From: Candidatus Niyogibacteria bacterium CG10_big_fil_rev_8_21_14_0_10_42_19
Lineage (GTDB): Bacteria; Patescibacteriota; Minisyncoccia; 1-14-0-10-42-19
DNA: 12,926 bases
NCBI GenBank assembly: GCA_002774705.1
Contig: PFCN01000007.1
Location: 3,789 to 16,714, forward strand
Reading direction: 5' to 3'
The notes under the pieces were generated by a model that saw only the letters and a program-made list of their open reading frames with translations, was not told the DNA's origin and made no database searches. Positions 12,892 to 12,926 of the stretch are shown here, one piece after another; position 1 is the stretch's first letter, and every line of letters begins with the position of its first letter. The position numbers and the translations under genes were made by a program.

Positions 12892-12926
12892 ATGACTCCG
12901 CTCGAACTCATTTTATCAAAAATTTC
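12892..12926 (+). CDS. Possible start of a further gene (partial)
   Basis: ATG at 12892 opens a frame of 11 complete codons (MTPLELILSKI) to the window edge. A TATAAT at 12878-12883, inside the right arm of the preceding hairpin, would start transcription about 1-2 bases before the ATG. No Shine-Dalgarno is present. The peptide looks like a natural N-terminus, but it is too short to identify or to confirm as coding. Confidence 0.35.
   Translation, partial: MTPLELILSKI

Overview
The window looks like an ordinary chromosomal segment of a moderately AT-rich bacterium, probably an uncultured lineage. A Patescibacteria (CPR)-type genome is my best guess. The reasons are the compact dprA-topA-RelA/SpoT block running tail-to-tail into parB, a RelA/SpoT protein with a shortened C-terminus, an M29 aminopeptidase, and small palindromic repeats beside tRNA genes. 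This is inference from gene content and style; no single gene proves the lineage. I see no insertion sequence, phage gene, CRISPR array or rRNA. No stretch longer than about 300 bases lacks a gene.

Layout. Positions 1-1119 (minus strand) hold the start of a lipoprotein gene cut by the window edge and a Nudix hydrolase gene. Both use TTG starts behind strong Shine-Dalgarno (SD) sequences. Positions 1274-6288 (plus) hold a housekeeping block: dprA (DNA uptake and recombination), topA (topoisomerase I, ATGA overlap with dprA) and a bifunctional-type RelA/SpoT (ppGpp) gene. This block meets parB (minus, 6281-7345) in an 8-base overlap of stop ends. A tRNA-Leu(CAA) is transcribed divergently from parB. 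Positions 7773-11226 (plus) hold three peptidase-like genes, each with its own terminator: an M29 aminopeptidase, an exported HExxH protein and an exported M23 endopeptidase. A minus-strand Cys/Met-metabolism PLP enzyme (11278-12564) follows, then a divergent tRNA-Arg(CCG) and what may be the first codons of another gene.

How the parts work together. The 1274-7345 block combines DNA processing, supercoiling, stringent-response signalling and chromosome segregation. The 7773-11226 block looks devoted to peptide or cell-wall turnover, with two products carrying N-terminal export signals.

Non-coding features most worth attention. Two protein/tRNA divergent gaps (parB/tRNA-Leu and PLP-enzyme/tRNA-Arg) appear to carry bidirectional promoters built on a palindromic element. 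There is a split between genes with strong SD sequences (mostly TTG/GTG starts) and ATG-start housekeeping genes with none, two of which may have leaderless or nearly leaderless mRNAs. The tRNA-Leu acceptor stem can be extended to 14 bp by its flanks. A pair of inverted, related hairpin repeats precedes tRNA-Arg. No clearly new multi-gene system is evident.
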